A DNA stretch of 6,636 nucleotides, from the NCBI GenBank assembly GCA_900556965.1, contig USQV01000059.1:1-6636 (forward strand), read 5' to 3'. A program made the translations under genes and the position numbers. Position 1 is the stretch's first letter. Each line of letters opens with the position of its first letter. The notes under the pieces are model-generated. The model ran no database searches. It worked only from the letters and a program-made list of their open reading frames with translations, and was not told where the DNA came from. Source of the DNA: an uncultured Clostridium sp. Lineage in GTDB: Bacteria; Bacillota_A; Clostridia; Lachnospirales; Lachnospiraceae. This document shows positions 5,064 to 6,636 of the stretch, in pieces.

Positions 5064-5790
5064 GACATACTGTTTAAGTAAAAAGGAATGGGTCTTATAT
5101 GGGGGACAGGGAGTCTTATGTCTGGCCCTGCTCAGCTATATTTTCTATCGGAGCGGATGGATCTTTCTCCTGTTTCTTCCGGCCGCGTTCTGTTATCCGC
5201 TTCTTGTAAGGAGGGAACTAAAGGAAAGAAGAAAGGAGCAGCTGACGATTCAGTTTAAGGATGCGATACTGGCGGTTTCCTCTGCCTTAAATGCCGGATA
5301 TTCTGTGGAAAATGCTTTTGGAAAGGCGCTTGAGGAGGTGGAACGGATCCATGGGGAGGATTCCATGATGGCTGAGGAGATCCGTCTGATGCTTCATAAA
5401 GTGCGTATGAACCGCACATTTGAGGAGGCATTTGCCGATTTCTCACAAAGAAGCGGGCTGGAGGATGTCAGAAGCTTTGCGGATGTATTCCTTGCTGCAC
5501 GAAGAAGCGGCGGGGAGCTGATGAAGATCATTGCAAGAACAGCAGAGATTATTGCCGAAAAGATCCGGATCCAAGAGGATATTATGACGGCAACTGCGGC
5601 AAAACGTCTGGAGCAGAGAGTCATGGCAATAATTCCGATCCTGATCGTCTTCTATATGGATATAACCTCTCCGGGCTTCTTCGATGTTTTATATGAAACC
5701 TCTGTAGGAAGGATCATAATGACGATCTGCCTTATTATTTATGCTGCTGCCTGCTGCATGGCCAAACGGTGTCTGGAGATCCGCGTATGA
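5002..5790 (+). CDS. tadB: TadB-like pilus platform protein (type II secretion F domain), about 262 aa
   Basis: Inner membrane platform protein that partners TadC and is driven by TadA. Two hydrophobic segments lie at about 37-49 and 53-68, then a cytoplasmic T2SF domain (about 84-205, with FKDAILAVSSALNAGYSVENAF), and two C-terminal membrane segments (about 208-222 and 236-253). This fits the TadB/GspF layout. The start is uncertain. TTG 5002 has GAGGGA (4989-4994) 7 bases before it and overlaps tadA by 62 bases. The ATG at 5060 that overlaps the tadA stop as ATGA is in another frame and ends after five codons. The recognisable protein begins near EYETYCLSKKEW, right after ACG 5053, so the true start may lie there. 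It ends in an ATGA overlap with tadC. Confidence 0.85.
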   Translation: MRRPASLLTGKSSDWQGTEYETYCLSKKEWVLYGGQGVLCLALLSYIFYRSGWIFLLFLPAAFCYPLLVRRELKERRKEQLTIQFKDAILAVSSALNAGYSVENAFGKALEEVERIHGEDSMMAEEIRLMLHKVRMNRTFEEAFADFSQRSGLEDVRSFADVFLAARRSGGELMKIIARTAEIIAEKIRIQEDIMTATAAKRLEQRVMAIIPILIVFYMDITSPGFFDVLYETSVGRIIMTICLIIYAAACCMAKRCLEIRV

Positions 5791-6636
5791 AGAAGGCCGG
5801 AAAATACATTTTATGTATCGGGGTGGGAATATTCCTTTATTTTCTGACCGGGATCGTGGATTCGGAAAAAGGAATGGTGGAAAACGGCGTCCTGAAACGA
5901 AATCCATGTGGAAAAGGGGACAGATTATATGAATTTTGTGTTGAAAATGCGGGAGAGGAAAGGCTGGAGCTTTCCCTGTCCATACCGGAACAAATGCCGT
6001 CGGCAGAGGAATTTCATCATTCCGTTCCGGCTGCCGCAGAGCTTCTTTCAAAAAGAATTCTCGGAAATAATCTGTCTCTTAACGAGGTGCGGGAGGATCT
6101 GGAGCTGGTAAGAGAAATTCCGGAATACGGTATAGCGGTGACGTGGGAATCGAAGGAACCGGATATTTTGAGCAGTATGGGGGTCGTCAACAGCAAAGAC
6201 GTACAGGAGAATGGGAAAAAAGTATTGCTGGAGGCTCATTTTTCCTGCGGAAAAGAAGAAGAACTCATCAAATTCCCGGTCACGATATTTCCTGAGAAGA
6301 AGGAAGGAAAAAAAGAGCTTCAGGAATTGCTGGAACAGCTGGCACAGTCGGAACGCGAAAAGGAGGAGGTCATTCTTCCGAAGGAATTTCACGGAAATTC
6401 TCTGATATATCAAAAAAAGGATCGGGCGGAAAGATTCATGCTGGTGCTTCTCGGTGCCGGAGCGGCGTTTTGCCTCCGCATAAAGGAAATCCATGATCTT
6501 CAGGAAATAAAGAGGAAACGGGAGGAAAGTCTGGCGGCAGAGTATTCCAACCTTGTATCCGGCTTTCTTGTACTGACCGGAGCCGGTTATTCCATAAAAC
6601 AGGCATGGAAAAGACTGGCGGCCGGTCCCCCGGGGG
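5787..6636 (+). CDS. tadC: TadC-like platform protein with extracytoplasmic Ig-like domain, partial
   Basis: The frame starts at the ATG of the ATGA overlap with tadB, with GGAG 8 bases upstream, and stays open for 283 codons to the right edge. Residues 5-22 form a membrane segment. Residues 25-212 would be outside the membrane: about 101-168 resembles an atrophied bacterial Ig domain, with VREDLELVREIPEYGIAVTW, a WES-K-EPDIL core and a MGVV turn, then a VLLEAHFS strand and a closing FPVTIFP strand. A charged helix follows (170-195), then a second membrane segment (216-230), then a cytoplasmic helix and the start of a type II secretion F domain (LVSGFLVLTGAGYSIKQAW, 257-274). The C-terminal part is outside the window. 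With TadB it would form the platform moved by TadA. The TadC name rests on position and the short T2SF start; the Ig call is by eye. Confidence 0.75.
   Translation, partial: MKKAGKYILCIGVGIFLYFLTGIVDSEKGMVENGVLKRNPCGKGDRLYEFCVENAGEERLELSLSIPEQMPSAEEFHHSVPAAAELLSKRILGNNLSLNEVREDLELVREIPEYGIAVTWESKEPDILSSMGVVNSKDVQENGKKVLLEAHFSCGKEEELIKFPVTIFPEKKEGKKELQELLEQLAQSEREKEEVILPKEFHGNSLIYQKKDRAERFMLVLLGAGAAFCLRIKEIHDLQEIKRKREESLAAEYSNLVSGFLVLTGAGYSIKQAWKRLAAGPPG

Overview
The window looks like chromosome of a Gram-positive anaerobe of the Clostridia, most likely a Lachnospiraceae member. The reasons are strong purine-rich Shine-Dalgarno sites, use of TTG starts, sigma-A type promoters, a small YaaL/DUF2508 gene, and a Firmicutes-style Tad (Flp) pilus operon with a short prepilin peptidase and no secretin genes in view. 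The family level is an inference from the look of the proteins; no database was searched.

Left part (1-1660, minus strand): an ArsR-type repressor gene with its own extended -10 promoter and a palindrome at the expected transcription start, then a 77-residue DUF2508 protein, then a GH13 alpha-amylase-family glucosidase that runs off the left edge. The last two are packed 6 bases apart, and the amylase ribosome binding site lies inside the end of the DUF2508 gene. No clear terminator separates arsR from them, so the three may be one transcript.

Middle (about 1660-2290): 630 bases of AT-rich DNA with no credible gene. It holds hairpins, one of which has a T-tract reading toward arsR, a good plus-strand promoter (TTGACT-17-GATAAT, 1890-1918), two families of degenerate short direct repeats, and a leader hairpin just before the next ribosome binding site. 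If this promoter drives the right-hand operon, its mRNA has an untranslated leader of about 365 bases.

Right part (2291-6636, plus strand): five tightly packed genes of Tad pilus assembly, in the order prepilin peptidase (TadV/CpaA), TadZ/CpaE-like ATPase, TadA/CpaF secretion ATPase, TadB-like platform protein and TadC-like platform protein, the last cut by the right edge. The peptidase would mature the pilin, TadZ would localise the machine, TadA would power it, and TadB and TadC would form the inner membrane platform. The TadC-like gene stays open to the window edge. Its product is unusual: the type II secretion F domain is preceded by a membrane anchor and an extracytoplasmic segment of about 190 residues that contains an apparent Ig-like domain. 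The first two genes, and probably tadB, start with TTG. No pilin gene is in the window; it probably lies downstream.
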